Source: Acidaminococcus fermentans
Lineage (GTDB): Bacteria > Bacillota > Negativicutes > Acidaminococcales > Acidaminococcaceae
Assembly: GCF_009696675.1 (NCBI RefSeq)
Contig: NZ_VULN01000010.1
Span: 1 to 64,000, forward strand
DNA: 64,000 bases
Reading direction: 5' to 3'
Positions 1 through 8,251 of the stretch are shown piece by piece; the first letter of the stretch is position 1, and every line of letters begins with the position of its first letter. The notes beneath the pieces were generated by a model that searched no databases, had not been told where the DNA came from, and saw only the letters and a list, made by a program, of their open reading frames with translations. Both the position numbers and the translations under genes were made by a program.

Positions 1-18
1 TCACGGCAAACCTCCTGT
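1..18 (-). promoter_or_regulatory. Ribosome binding site and start of a gene leaving the window
   Basis: On the minus strand AGGAGG is followed after six bases by GTG A, which looks like the start of a leftward gene of which only the first codon is inside the window. Nothing can be said about the product. It would be divergent from the SGNH hydrolase gene. Confidence 0.3.
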
Positions 19-257
19 CCTGTGAGGGAGAATTTCTGTCCGATAATTAATTTCGTACTATCCGTACAGTATACACCGTATGTCCAAAAATTACCCCCTC
101 CGTGTCCAATTTTAGTTTACCACTTCAAACCGGCCTGGAACCTCTACCGGGACTGCCCCCCCCCCGACCACTTAACCACTTAACAACCTCCCCCTCACCC
201 CTCAAATATGCTACAATATCCCCTGTAACTACCAATCCGGAAACGAGGTCTTATTTT

Positions 258-1640
258 ATGCGTGCGATTTCTCATACTCTTTGCCGTGCTGTGCTTTTGG
301 GATGTCTGGGGGCCGGTCTTTTGGCTGGGCCGGTCTGGGGGGCTCCGGCTTTGCCTCCTGTGCAGAAACCGGGGTCTGCGGCGGCCAAACCGGTTTCTCC
401 TGTGCTGCGGCGGCAGCCGGTGCCACAGTTTACCACCCATTACACGGCAGCCCACCCTGCTTCTCTCCACCCCACTCTCCGCTGGAAACCCATCCTGGGG
501 ACGGTGTATTACAATGTAAAGGTACAGCTGCCCAACGGGAGCTCCCTGCCCGATGACCGGACCTATGTGGCCGGATACAACCTGGCTTTGCCTGCGGGCA
601 CCCGGGGGGATGTATCGGTGCAGATCCAGTCTTTCGACCTGGACGAAAAACCGGTTTCTGCCCTTTCTCCGGTGGAAAAGGTCCATGTTGATCCGGAACG
701 GAAGACGGCCCTGTATCCGGACCCCATCAGCCAATTCAACAGCGGCAACGGTACCACTCTGCTGTACCCGGTGTACAACTGGGTGCCTCTCAACGGGGTG
801 CGGCATTATGAGGTGGAGGTGCTGAAAACCAATGCCGTCTCCCCCACCCGGGAAGCAGCGCCGGACCAGCTGCTGGAACGGGGCAAATCCACCGGATTCG
901 ACTGGTATGACGACGAATCCCACTACGCTCCCTACACCATGTACTGGCGGGTACGGGGTATTGACGAAGCCGGGAATCCGGTCAGTCAGTTCTGCCCGCC
1001 CCAGCCCATGAAGGTGGATCCGGAAGACAACTGGCAGGTGGGGACCCTGGGGGACAGCATTTCCCACGGGGGCGGGGATCTTTCCTATTCTCCCAGCGAT
1101 TTTGCCTATAGCTACCAGTATTACCTGCCCTTTGACAGCATCAACCTGGCGGAAAGCGGGGACACCAGCGAGGCTACCCTGGACCGGTTCGACAAGGATG
1201 TGGTCCCCTTCCACCCCAAATATCTGATCATCATGACCGGCAGCAACAGTCTCCGGGGCTGGGTCAGCGGGGAAAGCGTCATCAACGACCTGAAGGGGAT
1301 CCGGGAAAAATGTGAGGACAACGGGATCACCCCCATTTTCATGACCCTGCCTCCGGTGAATCCGGCCAACATCAAACGGGCCTTTGACGAACCCACCGCC
1401 GAAGGATGGCGTGCGGAAATGGCCAAAGTGAACCAGTGGATCCGGAGCCTGCCCTGGTTCATCGACCTGGGGACCCAGTTTGACGAAAATGAAGACCTGC
1501 CCACCCGGTACGCCCTGGACGGACTGCATCTGAACTTCCGGGGCAAGCGGCTCATGGCCAAAGCCATTACGGAACAATGGGACGGGATCATGGCCAAAAT
1601 CCGGATGGCCCGGGAACAGGATCAGGAGGACGAAGAATAA
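258..1640 (+). CDS. Secreted SGNH/GDSL-family hydrolase
   Basis: A 460-residue protein with an N-terminal signal peptide (residues 1-29, a hydrophobic core ending in GPVWGA), so it acts outside the cytoplasmic membrane. The middle resembles two fibronectin III-like beta repeats (about residues 65-255). The C-terminal third carries the SGNH blocks: GDS in TLGDSISHGG, TGSNS as a variant of the GxND block, and DGLHLN as the terminal Asp-x-x-His block. The family deacylates lipids, sugars or peptidoglycan; the substrate is unknown. I chose the ATG at 258 because the signal peptide starts there and the longer reading frame upstream adds only Pro-rich sequence. A weak -10 (TACAAT, 212-217) precedes it. 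Confidence 0.8.
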   Translation: MRAISHTLCRAVLLGCLGAGLLAGPVWGAPALPPVQKPGSAAAKPVSPVLRRQPVPQFTTHYTAAHPASLHPTLRWKPILGTVYYNVKVQLPNGSSLPDDRTYVAGYNLALPAGTRGDVSVQIQSFDLDEKPVSALSPVEKVHVDPERKTALYPDPISQFNSGNGTTLLYPVYNWVPLNGVRHYEVEVLKTNAVSPTREAAPDQLLERGKSTGFDWYDDESHYAPYTMYWRVRGIDEAGNPVSQFCPPQPMKVDPEDNWQVGTLGDSISHGGGDLSYSPSDFAYSYQYYLPFDSINLAESGDTSEATLDRFDKDVVPFHPKYLIIMTGSNSLRGWVSGESVINDLKGIREKCEDNGITPIFMTLPPVNPANIKRAFDEPTAEGWRAEMAKVNQWIRSLPWFIDLGTQFDENEDLPTRYALDGLHLNFRGKRLMAKAITEQWDGIMAKIRMAREQDQEDEE

Positions 1641-1722
1641 AGGGTACTACCTTTACAATTCTCCGTACTTTATGATAGAATATGAAACATATTCTACTTA
1701 TGCAGCATTGTAAAAATAAAAT

Positions 1723-1752
1723 ACTGTATACAGTTTTCTGCTGCATTATAAT
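1723..1752 (+). promoter_or_regulatory. Putative ddh promoter with palindromic operator
   Basis: TATAAT lies at 1747-1752, 17 bases before the ddh start codon. The upstream region holds the perfect 12-base palindrome ACTGTATACAGT (1723-1734), where a -35 box would be expected and none is good. This layout suggests a regulator-dependent promoter, but no regulator is identified. Confidence 0.35.
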
Positions 1753-1769
1753 GAGGGGAGATTTTGTTT

Positions 1770-2756
1770 ATGACCATTCGAATTGGGATCCTGGGATATG
1801 GCAATCTGGGACGGGGTGTGGAATGTGCTCTGGAGAAGGCGCCGGATATGGAACTGGCAGCGGTGTTCACCCGCCGGGATCCTGCCCAGGTGAAAATCGC
1901 CACGGCCAATGTGCCGGTGGTCAATGTAAAGGATATGGCCGACTGGAAGAACAGCATCGATGTGCTGATCCTCTGCGGCGGCAGCGCTACGGATCTGCCG
2001 GTGCAGACTCCGGAAATGGCCAGGATGTTCAACGTAATCGACAGCTTCGACACCCATGCCCGGATCCCGGAACATTTTGCAGCAGTGGACAAGGCGGCCA
2101 GGGCTTCCGGCCATTTGGGAATCATTTCCGTAGGCTGGGATCCCGGCCTGTTTTCCCTGGCCCGGCTGTACAGCAACGCCATCCTGCCTGAAGGAAAGGA
2201 TTATACCTTCTGGGGCAAAGGGGTCAGCCAGGGCCACAGCGACGCCATCCGCCGGATTCCCGGTGTCAAAGACGCCAAGCAGTATACGGTGCCGGTGGAA
2301 GCAGCCCTGGAAGCGGTGCGCAGCGGAAGCCAGCCGGAACTGACCACCCGGCAGAAGCACACCCGGGAATGTTATGTGGTGCTGGAAGAAGGGGCCGACC
2401 CCAAGGCGGTGGAACAGGCCATTGTGACCATGCCCAACTATTTCTCTGATTATGACACCACCGTCCACTTCATCAGTGAGGAAGAACTGAAGAAGAACCA
2501 CAGCGGTCTGGCCCACGGGGGCTTTGTGATCCGCAGCGGGGTCACCGGGCACCAGGATGAACACAAGCATGTAATCGAATTCAGCCTGAAACTGGATTCC
2601 AATCCGGAATTCACCACCAGCGTACTGGTGGCCTACGCCCGGGCCGCCCACCGGCTCCACCAGGAAGGCCGTACCGGCTGCCTTACGGTATTCGACGTGG
2701 CTCCGGCCTATCTGATGCCGGAAGACGGCGGGTACCTGCGGGCCCATATGCTGTAA
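1770..2756 (+). CDS. ddh: meso-Diaminopimelate D-dehydrogenase
   Basis: A 328-residue NADPH-dependent dehydrogenase that makes meso-diaminopimelate from tetrahydrodipicolinate in one step, for lysine and peptidoglycan synthesis. The N-terminus has the Rossmann motif IGILGYGNLGRG; the family-typical GWDPGLFS segment lies near residue 125, and TGHQDEHKHVIEF is a conserved C-terminal segment. Length matches the family. The start is ATG at 1770, preceded by GAGGGGAG at a good distance; a TTG six bases upstream is less likely. It converges on thrS. Confidence 0.92.
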   Translation: MTIRIGILGYGNLGRGVECALEKAPDMELAAVFTRRDPAQVKIATANVPVVNVKDMADWKNSIDVLILCGGSATDLPVQTPEMARMFNVIDSFDTHARIPEHFAAVDKAARASGHLGIISVGWDPGLFSLARLYSNAILPEGKDYTFWGKGVSQGHSDAIRRIPGVKDAKQYTVPVEAALEAVRSGSQPELTTRQKHTRECYVVLEEGADPKAVEQAIVTMPNYFSDYDTTVHFISEEELKKNHSGLAHGGFVIRSGVTGHQDEHKHVIEFSLKLDSNPEFTTSVLVAYARAAHRLHQEGRTGCLTVFDVAPAYLMPEDGGYLRAHML

Positions 2757-2779
2757 GAAATTGCTCGTCACCTTAAACT

Positions 2780-2828
2780 AAAAAAGAACTTCCATCCCCC
2801 TTGGGACGGAAGTTCCGTGATACCACCT
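2780..2828 (-). ncRNA. Orphan 3' end of a T-box leader
   Basis: Read on the minus strand this holds the T-box-like sequence AGGTGGTATCACGGA directly followed by a terminator hairpin (GAACTTCC paired with GGAAGTTC) and a run of six T. A complete T-box needs a stem I of about 100 or more bases upstream, but here only about 40 bases separate it from the thrS terminator. Downstream on the same strand there is no gene, because ddh is convergent. It looks like the remnant of a second leader that lost its stem I and its target gene. Confidence 0.6.
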
Positions 2829-2861
2829 ATTTTCATCCGGCTGCTGACCGTTGACCACTGA

Positions 2862-2912
2862 CGAAAAAAGAAGGTTGCTGCTCGTTTTTTTTGCAGCAAC
2901 CCTCTTTTTTTA
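2862..2912 (-). terminator. Bidirectional terminator between thrS and ddh
   Basis: GGTTGCTGC (2873-2881) pairs with GCAGCAACC (2893-2901), with T-rich tracts on both sides, so it can end both the leftward thrS transcript and the rightward ddh transcript. Confidence 0.85.
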
Positions 2913-2915
2913 TGC

Positions 2916-4826
2916 TTACTTCCGATTCTTGATTTCGTCCTGGAGCTTGGCGATGAATTCGTCCACGGCCATGGCTCCCTGTTCGCCGTTGTCCCGGCTG
3001 CGGACGGAAACAGTACCGCTTTCCAGCTCCTTTTCGCCCACAATCAGCATATACGGCACTTTCTTGACCTGGGCTTCCCGGATCTTGTAGCCGACTTTTT
3101 CGTTCCGGTCATCCAGATGGGCCCGGATTTTCTGGCTTTCCAGTTTGTCCACAATCTGTTTGGCGTATTCGTTGAACTTGTCGGTAATGGGCATTACCCG
3201 TACCTGTTCCGGAGCCAGCCAGGCCGGGAAGGCACCGGCGTAGTTTTCGATCAGGATACCGATGAACCGTTCAATGGATCCGTACACCACCCGGTGGATC
3301 ATAACAGGACGGTGTTTCTGGCCGTCTTCCCCGGTGTAGGTCAGGTTGAATTTTTCCGGCAGCAGCATATCCAGCTGGATGGTGCCGCACTGCCAGGTAC
3401 GGCCGATGGAATCCTTCAGATGGAAGTCGATCTTCGGGCCGTAGAAGGCGCCGTCCCCTTCGTTGATGGAATACTTCAAGCCGAAGTCATCCATGGCTTT
3501 CCGCAGGGCATTGGTGGTCATTTCCCAGGTGGCGTCGTCACCCATGGAGTTGTCCGGACGGGTGGACAGTTCAGCGTGGTAGGTCAGGCCGAAAGTGGCG
3601 TACACTTCGTCGAACAGACGGATGGTTTCCTGGATCACGTCTTCGATCTGGTTGGGCATCATGAAGATGTGGGCATCGTCCTGAGTGAAGCAGCGTACAC
3701 GGAACAGACCGTGGAGAGCGCCGGACAGTTCATGCCGGTGCACCAGGCCCAGTTCGCCAACCCGCAGAGGCAGTTCCTTGTAGGAATGAGGTTCGTTGGC
3801 ATAGACCAGCATGCCGCCGGGGCAGTTCATGGGTTTAATGGCGTAGTCTTCCCCATCGATTTTGGTGAAGTACATGTTTTCCTTGTAATGATCCCAGTGG
3901 CCAGAGGTTTCCCACAGCTGCCGGTTCATGATCATGGGGGTCATGACTTCCTGGTAGCCGTATTTGCGGTGCACTTCTCTCCAGTAGTCGATCAGGGTGT
4001 TCCGGATGATCATGCCGTTGGGCAGGAAGAAGGGGAACCCGGGGCCGTACTCGCTGAGCATGAACAGACCCAGCTGTTTGCCCAGTTTCCGGTGGTCACG
4101 CTTTTCAGCTTCTTCCATCATGTGCAGGTAGGCTTCCAGATCTTCCTTGCTGGCAAAAGCCGTGCCGTAGATCCGCTGGAGCATCTTGTTGTGTTCGTCC
4201 CCACGCCAGTAGGCACCGGCAATGCTCATGAGCTTGAAGGCTTTTACCCGGCCGGTGGAAGGGCAGTGAGGGCCGGCACACAGGTCGGTGAAGTCTCCCT
4301 GGGTATAGGTGCTGATCACGGCATCTTCCGGCAGGTCTTCGATCAGTTCCACTTTGTAGGGTTCATCTTCGGCCTTGAATTTGGCCAGGGCTTCCGCTCT
4401 GGGCAGTTCTTTCCGGACCAGAGGATAGTTGGCTTTGATGATCTTGCTCATTTCCTTTTCAATGGCACGCAGGTCATCGGGAGTGAATACATGCTCACTG
4501 TCCAGGTCGTAATAGAAACCTTTTTCAATGGCAGGGCCGATGGCGAACTTGGTGCCCGGGAACAGGTGCTGGATGGCCTGGGCCATTACATGGGAAGCGG
4601 TGTGACGGATGGCATGGAGCCCTTCTTCACTGTCCGGGGTAATGAATTCCACCTTGGCATCATGATCCAGGGTATCGCTCAGGTCCTTGTTTTCCCCATC
4701 CACCTTGGCCAGGAGAGCGGTCTTCCCCAGTTTCTGGTTCAGGCTCTTGGCGATGGACAGCAGGGAGCTGCCGGCTTCAAATTCTTTTACGCTGCCATCC
4801 GGCAGGCTTACTTTAATGTTGGACAT
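2916..4826 (-). CDS. thrS: Threonine--tRNA ligase
   Basis: A 636-residue class II aminoacyl-tRNA synthetase charging tRNA-Thr. Domain order is standard: TGS domain (residues 1-62, MSNIKVSLPDGSVKEF), editing/second-additional domain with HTASHVMAQAI, catalytic core with motif 2-like FRVRCFTQDDAH and the zinc-site residues around MNCPGGMLVY, and a C-terminal anticodon-binding domain (VRVMPITDKFNEYA). Start is the ATG at 4826, seven bases after AGGAGGAAAT; a 26-residue upstream extension would run through the leader terminator. It is controlled by the T-box at 4866-5105. Confidence 0.97.
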   Translation of the reverse strand: MSNIKVSLPDGSVKEFEAGSSLLSIAKSLNQKLGKTALLAKVDGENKDLSDTLDHDAKVEFITPDSEEGLHAIRHTASHVMAQAIQHLFPGTKFAIGPAIEKGFYYDLDSEHVFTPDDLRAIEKEMSKIIKANYPLVRKELPRAEALAKFKAEDEPYKVELIEDLPEDAVISTYTQGDFTDLCAGPHCPSTGRVKAFKLMSIAGAYWRGDEHNKMLQRIYGTAFASKEDLEAYLHMMEEAEKRDHRKLGKQLGLFMLSEYGPGFPFFLPNGMIIRNTLIDYWREVHRKYGYQEVMTPMIMNRQLWETSGHWDHYKENMYFTKIDGEDYAIKPMNCPGGMLVYANEPHSYKELPLRVGELGLVHRHELSGALHGLFRVRCFTQDDAHIFMMPNQIEDVIQETIRLFDEVYATFGLTYHAELSTRPDNSMGDDATWEMTTNALRKAMDDFGLKYSINEGDGAFYGPKIDFHLKDSIGRTWQCGTIQLDMLLPEKFNLTYTGEDGQKHRPVMIHRVVYGSIERFIGILIENYAGAFPAWLAPEQVRVMPITDKFNEYAKQIVDKLESQKIRAHLDDRNEKVGYKIREAQVKKVPYMLIVGEKELESGTVSVRSRDNGEQGAMAVDEFIAKLQDEIKNRK

Positions 4827-4865
4827 ATTGATTTCCTCCTTGATAGTACCAGCAAGATCAGGACG

Positions 4866-5105
4866 GACATACAAAAAGACCCGTCCCTCACAGGGACGGG
4901 CCATAAGCTCGCGGTTCCACCCTTATTGAACTGACCGTGGCCAGTTCCACTCGGCATCCTTTAACGCAGGATATACGATCTTGCCTACTTTGTTCAGCAG
5001 ATGGCTCCCAGGTGGTTGACTGTCATTTGTTTCCGCGCCCTTCTCAGCTTCCGGGCTTCTCTGTACTGTTGCCCTGACAGGTTGTCCTCGTCATTGCCAT
5101 TGGCT
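4866..5105 (-). ncRNA. T-box leader of thrS
   Basis: On the minus strand the T-box AAGGGTGGAACCGCGAGC (4907-4924) is followed by the hairpin CCCGTCCC/GGGACGGG and a T run, the usual alternative to the antiterminator. About 180 bases of stem I and II/III sequence precede it. Uncharged tRNA-Thr should stabilise the antiterminator and switch on thrS. I could not fix the specifier codon by eye. Confidence 0.92.
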
Positions 5106-5121
5106 TTTTGAAATTGTTTAC

Positions 5122-5149
5122 ATTATACCACCGGGGAAAAGTTTGTCAA
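5122..5149 (-). promoter_or_regulatory. thrS promoter
   Basis: Minus strand TTGACA (5144-5149), 16-base spacer, TATAAT (5122-5127): full consensus in both hexamers, directly upstream of the T-box leader. Confidence 0.85.
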
Positions 5150-5156
5150 GGAAATT

Positions 5157-5312
5157 TTAATATTCTTCCTGGGCTTCCCGATGGTTGAACCGGTCCTGTT
5201 CCTCTTCGATGATCTGCACCATGTCGGCGGCGCAGGTTTCCCGGTCTTTATAGCCTTTTTCCTTCCAGTCCTTGGACATTTCCCAAGCCAGTTCTTCGAT
5301 TCCCTGATCCAT
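5157..5312 (-). CDS. Small acidic protein of unknown function
   Basis: A 51-residue charged protein, rich in Glu and Asp with a Trp-containing helix (ELAWEMSKDWKEKG). The ATG at 5312 has AGGAGG eight bases upstream. It lies 23 bases downstream of the exonuclease gene and is probably in its operon. No family recognised. Confidence 0.6.
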   Translation of the reverse strand: MDQGIEELAWEMSKDWKEKGYKDRETCAADMVQIIEEEQDRFNHREAQEEY

Positions 5313-5335
5313 GGTTTCCTCCTTGTACTGCAGCT

Positions 5336-6007
5336 TTACCACAGGCTCAGCTGCTGGCCTTCGTTCTTTCCTTCCATTTTCTGCCGCACCTTTTCCAGGA
5401 ACGCCTCCAGGGAGGGATACCGGCGGGCAGCGTCTTCTTTCAGTTTCCGGAAACAGGTTTCCGTGGTCTCCACGTCGCTGAGAGCCCGGTGGGCTTCCTT
5501 GTTCTCCACCTTGTACCAGGCGGCCAGATTGTTCAGCCGGTGATGGTCCCACAGGGGGAACAGGGTCTGGGCCATGGGCAGCACATCCACCCAGTCGTTG
5601 GCCAGAGGCCGGTACAGCTGGGTCTGGAACTGCTGCTGGAGAAACCCCATGTCAAAGCCCACATTGTAACCCACCGCCACCCGGCTGCCCAGGAATTTTC
5701 CAAAGGCTTCCAGGGCCTGCCGGGGCTGGGGCGCAGCTGCCAGCATATCGTCAGTGATGCCGGTGAGCTGGGTGATGAAGGGAGAAACGTAATGGCCGGA
5801 CAAAGGAGTCCGGGGCTGGATCAGGGTGGAAAAAGTCCTCCCTCGCTTCCCCCGGACCACTTCCAGGGCACCGATTTCAATAATCTGGTCCCGTTCCGGA
5901 TCCAGGCCGGTGGTCTCCAGATCCAATACCACGTAGGTTTCGGGAAAAGCCACCAGACTCTTCCCGGTGCCGGGCAGCGTACCGGCAAAATTGTCCTTTT
6001 TTCTCAT
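5336..6007 (-). CDS. DEDDh-family 3'-5' exonuclease
   Basis: A 223-residue stand-alone exonuclease of the DnaQ/PolC-epsilon type. The three Exo motifs are visible: Exo I LDLETTGLD (residues 29-37), Exo II in GYNVGFDMGFL (about 119-129), and Exo III with the catalytic His in AHRALSDVETT (about 173-183). These Asp/Glu residues bind two metal ions. Such proteins trim DNA or RNA ends; without a polymerase domain the substrate is uncertain. Its start is 12 bases downstream of the HMA gene stop, with AGGAGACC as ribosome binding site. Confidence 0.85.
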   Translation of the reverse strand: MRKKDNFAGTLPGTGKSLVAFPETYVVLDLETTGLDPERDQIIEIGALEVVRGKRGRTFSTLIQPRTPLSGHYVSPFITQLTGITDDMLAAAPQPRQALEAFGKFLGSRVAVGYNVGFDMGFLQQQFQTQLYRPLANDWVDVLPMAQTLFPLWDHHRLNNLAAWYKVENKEAHRALSDVETTETCFRKLKEDAARRYPSLEAFLEKVRQKMEGKNEGQQLSLW

Positions 6008-6019
6008 AGGTCTCCTGCA

Positions 6020-6280
6020 TCAGCCGAAGAGCCGGGCCAGGAATCCCTTTTTCTTTTCGTACGGTTCCACCCGGTAGCTGGTGACCTGGTAACCGGTCTG
6101 GTCAATGACCTTCCGGATCTTTTCTTCCGGAATAAGTTCTTTGGCCACAATGTCCGTTTCCTTTTTGGAACGGGAGGAAGAGACGGAATCCACCGGGAAC
6201 GCATTCCGGATGGCTTCGTTGATATGGGATTCACACATGCCGCAGGCCATGCCTTCGACACCAACAATCATTTTTACCAT
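6020..6280 (-). CDS. HMA-domain metal-binding protein (copper chaperone-like)
   Basis: An 86-residue cytoplasmic protein. The N-terminal 65 residues form one heavy-metal-associated domain with the metal site GMACGMCESH (Cys-x-x-Cys). A basic tail, EKKKGFLARLFG, follows, and such an amphipathic tail could touch the membrane. Chaperones of this type pass Cu(I) to a P-type ATPase, but no copper ATPase is in the window. The promoter and a CsoR-like operator lie directly upstream. It may be co-transcribed with the exonuclease. Confidence 0.75.
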   Translation of the reverse strand: MVKMIVGVEGMACGMCESHINEAIRNAFPVDSVSSSRSKKETDIVAKELIPEEKIRKVIDQTGYQVTSYRVEPYEKKKGFLARLFG

Positions 6281-6305
6281 AATAGACCTCCTGCTGGAAC
6301 ACCCT

Positions 6306-6322
6306 ATACCTCGTATGGGTAT
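6306..6322 (-). promoter_or_regulatory. CsoR-like operator candidate
   Basis: Minus strand ATACCCATACGAGGTAT is an inverted repeat (ATACC/GGTAT) with extra G/C that resembles CsoR copper-repressor sites. It sits just downstream of the expected transcription start of the HMA-protein gene. Confidence 0.4.
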
Positions 6323-6334
6323 TCCGCAGGGTTA

Positions 6335-6362
6335 ATTATAGAAGTTTTGTAGGATTTGTCAA
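6335..6362 (-). promoter_or_regulatory. Promoter of the HMA-protein gene
   Basis: Minus strand TTGACA (6357-6362), 16-base spacer, TATAAT (6335-6340). The -35 box overlaps the stop region of etfA's downstream flank. Confidence 0.75.
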
Positions 6363-6365
6363 GGG

Positions 6366-7361
6366 TCAGTCCTTCTTCAGCAGTTTTTCCAGTTCCTGCA
6401 TCACATCGAACAGATCCCCCACAATGCCGTAATGGGCAAACTGGAAAATAGGGGCATCAGGACTCTTGTTTACGGCAATGATCAGCCCGGCGTCCTGGAT
6501 CCCCAGTTTGTGCTGGATGGCCCCGGAAATCCCCAGGGCGATGTAGATCTTGGGGGCGATTTTCTTGCCAGTGACCCCCACCTGCCATTCATAGGGTGCC
6601 CAGCCTGCGTCCACCAGCGGTTTGGAAACCCCGAAAGCGGCGCCGATCCGTTTGGCAAAGGTCTGGACTTCCCGCATCCCTTCTTCGTTCTGGACGCCCC
6701 GGCCAGCCCCTACCACCATATCCGCCGTATCCAGGTCCAGCACTTCCTTCAGCTGTTCCAGAGACGTGAAATCCAGCACCTTCACAGCGGGACTGGCTTC
6801 AGCATTGTCCAGGGGAACCGGGAAGATTTCCCCTTTCCGGGTTTCATCCTTGGGGTTGCCGTGGAAGATCTTGTCGCTGACCGTACCCAGCTGGGGCCGG
6901 GTGGTGGTCTGGATCTTCACGAACAGTTTGCCGGTGTAGGCGGGACGGATCCAGGTGAGGGTATCATCCTCCCCTTCGTACCGCACATCGATGCAGTCCG
7001 CCACCAGCCCTGCCTCCAGCCGGGCAGACAGCCGGCCGCCCAGGTCACGGCCATTGGGGGATGCACCGATGAACAGCACACTGGGAGTATACAGGCTCAG
7101 GGCTTTGGCCACCGCTTCCGTATAAAGGGCTCCATCAAAGGCGGCCAGACTGGGGGCCTGGAGCAGGGCCACCCCATCGGCTCCGTAGGCAATGGCTTCC
7201 CGGGCCGCTTCTTCCAGATTGTCCCCGGCCAGGATGCCCAGCACCTGATTGGGACGGGCGGCCGCCAGCTGGCGGGCTTTCCCCAAAAGTTCCACACTGA
7301 GGGAGGTGAGCCTGCCGTCAGAGGTTTCCAGATAGACTCCGATATTGTTTTTCCATTCCAT
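6366..7361 (-). CDS. etfA: Electron transfer flavoprotein alpha subunit
   Basis: A 331-residue FAD-binding subunit. The C-terminal domain shows the family FAD signature (VVGAGRGVQN near residue 215, GVSKPLVDAGWAP, GISGAIQH and AVNKSPDAPIFQFAHYG). With EtfB it forms a heterodimer accepting electrons from acyl-CoA dehydrogenases; in amino-acid-fermenting Negativicutes such Etf complexes also bifurcate electrons to ferredoxin. It follows etfB by 12 bases with its own AGGAGG-like site. Whether this copy bifurcates cannot be told from sequence by eye. Confidence 0.93.
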   Translation of the reverse strand: MEWKNNIGVYLETSDGRLTSLSVELLGKARQLAAARPNQVLGILAGDNLEEAAREAIAYGADGVALLQAPSLAAFDGALYTEAVAKALSLYTPSVLFIGASPNGRDLGGRLSARLEAGLVADCIDVRYEGEDDTLTWIRPAYTGKLFVKIQTTTRPQLGTVSDKIFHGNPKDETRKGEIFPVPLDNAEASPAVKVLDFTSLEQLKEVLDLDTADMVVGAGRGVQNEEGMREVQTFAKRIGAAFGVSKPLVDAGWAPYEWQVGVTGKKIAPKIYIALGISGAIQHKLGIQDAGLIIAVNKSPDAPIFQFAHYGIVGDLFDVMQELEKLLKKD

Positions 7362-7373
7362 GATAACGCCTCC

Positions 7374-8156
7374 TTACAGCAGGTTCTTCTTCCGCAGTTC
7401 GTCCACCAGATTGGCGGCAGCTTCCACCGGGGTGGCTCCCTGGATCATGGTGCCCACCGGCTGAGGTTCCGGAGCGAACAGTTCCGTAACCTTGGTGGCG
7501 GAGCCGGCCTTCCCGGCTTTTTCCGGAGCCAGGTCGATGTCTTCCAGACGCCATACCGGGAACACGGCCTTTTTCGCGGCCATTTTGCCCCGGATGCCGG
7601 GAGTCCGGGGATTCCCGCATTTTTCCGTTACGGAGATCACTGCCGGCAGAGCCGCCTGGAGGGTTTCCACCCCGCCCCGGTTCAGCCGGCGGATGGTGGC
7701 CTGGCCGTCCTTTACTTCCAGTTCATCTGCATAAGAAAGCAGGGTCATGCCAAGCCGCTGGGCCAGGGCCGGAGGGATTTGCCCGGTGTCCCCGTCCGTG
7801 GAACGCTTCCCGGCCAGCACCAGGTCCAACGGTCCCAGTTTGGCCAGGGCCGCTGCCAGGATCTGGCCGGTAGCCAGGGTATCGGACCCGGCCATCCGTT
7901 CATCGGACAGCAGGATCCCCTTGTCCGCCCCCAGAGCGATCCCTTCCCGGAGGATGTCACTGGCCAGGGCAGTGCCCATGGTCACAAGGGTTACCGTGCC
8001 CCCTTCCTGGTCCTTCAGGGCCAGGGCCGCCTCGATGGCGTGGAGGTCAACAGGGTTCAGCATGGAAGGTGCCCCCACACGGACCAGGTTGTTGTCCCCG
8101 GACAGCTGGATATCCGAAACGGCAGGTACCTGTTTCACCAATACAGCGATATTCAT
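7374..8156 (-). CDS. etfB: Electron transfer flavoprotein beta subunit
   Basis: A 260-residue subunit with the EtfB start MNIAVLVKQVPAVSDIQL, the DLHAIEAALALKD segment and the GKRSTDGDTGQIPPALA nucleotide-binding loop. It is the first gene of the etfBA operon, with AAAGGAGG before the ATG and a good promoter upstream. It works with EtfA in crotonyl/butyryl-CoA redox chemistry at the end of glutamate fermentation. Confidence 0.93.
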   Translation of the reverse strand: MNIAVLVKQVPAVSDIQLSGDNNLVRVGAPSMLNPVDLHAIEAALALKDQEGGTVTLVTMGTALASDILREGIALGADKGILLSDERMAGSDTLATGQILAAALAKLGPLDLVLAGKRSTDGDTGQIPPALAQRLGMTLLSYADELEVKDGQATIRRLNRGGVETLQAALPAVISVTEKCGNPRTPGIRGKMAAKKAVFPVWRLEDIDLAPEKAGKAGSATKVTELFAPEPQPVGTMIQGATPVEAAANLVDELRKKNLL

Positions 8157-8204
8157 AATGCAGCCTCCTTTATGAAAAAAATATTGTTTTATCAGTCTAT
8201 AGTG

Positions 8205-8233
8205 ATTATACTATGAATTCGAAGTTATCGCAA
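8205..8233 (-). promoter_or_regulatory. etfBA promoter
   Basis: Minus strand TTGCGA (8228-8233), 17-base spacer, TATAAT (8205-8210), 49 bases upstream of the etfB start. Confidence 0.7.
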
Positions 8234-8251
8234 CTGATAATTATTATTGAT

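Noticed and set aside
102-257. N-terminal extension of the SGNH hydrolase
   Set aside because: It puts 52 residues before a clear signal peptide and includes intergenic repeat sequence.
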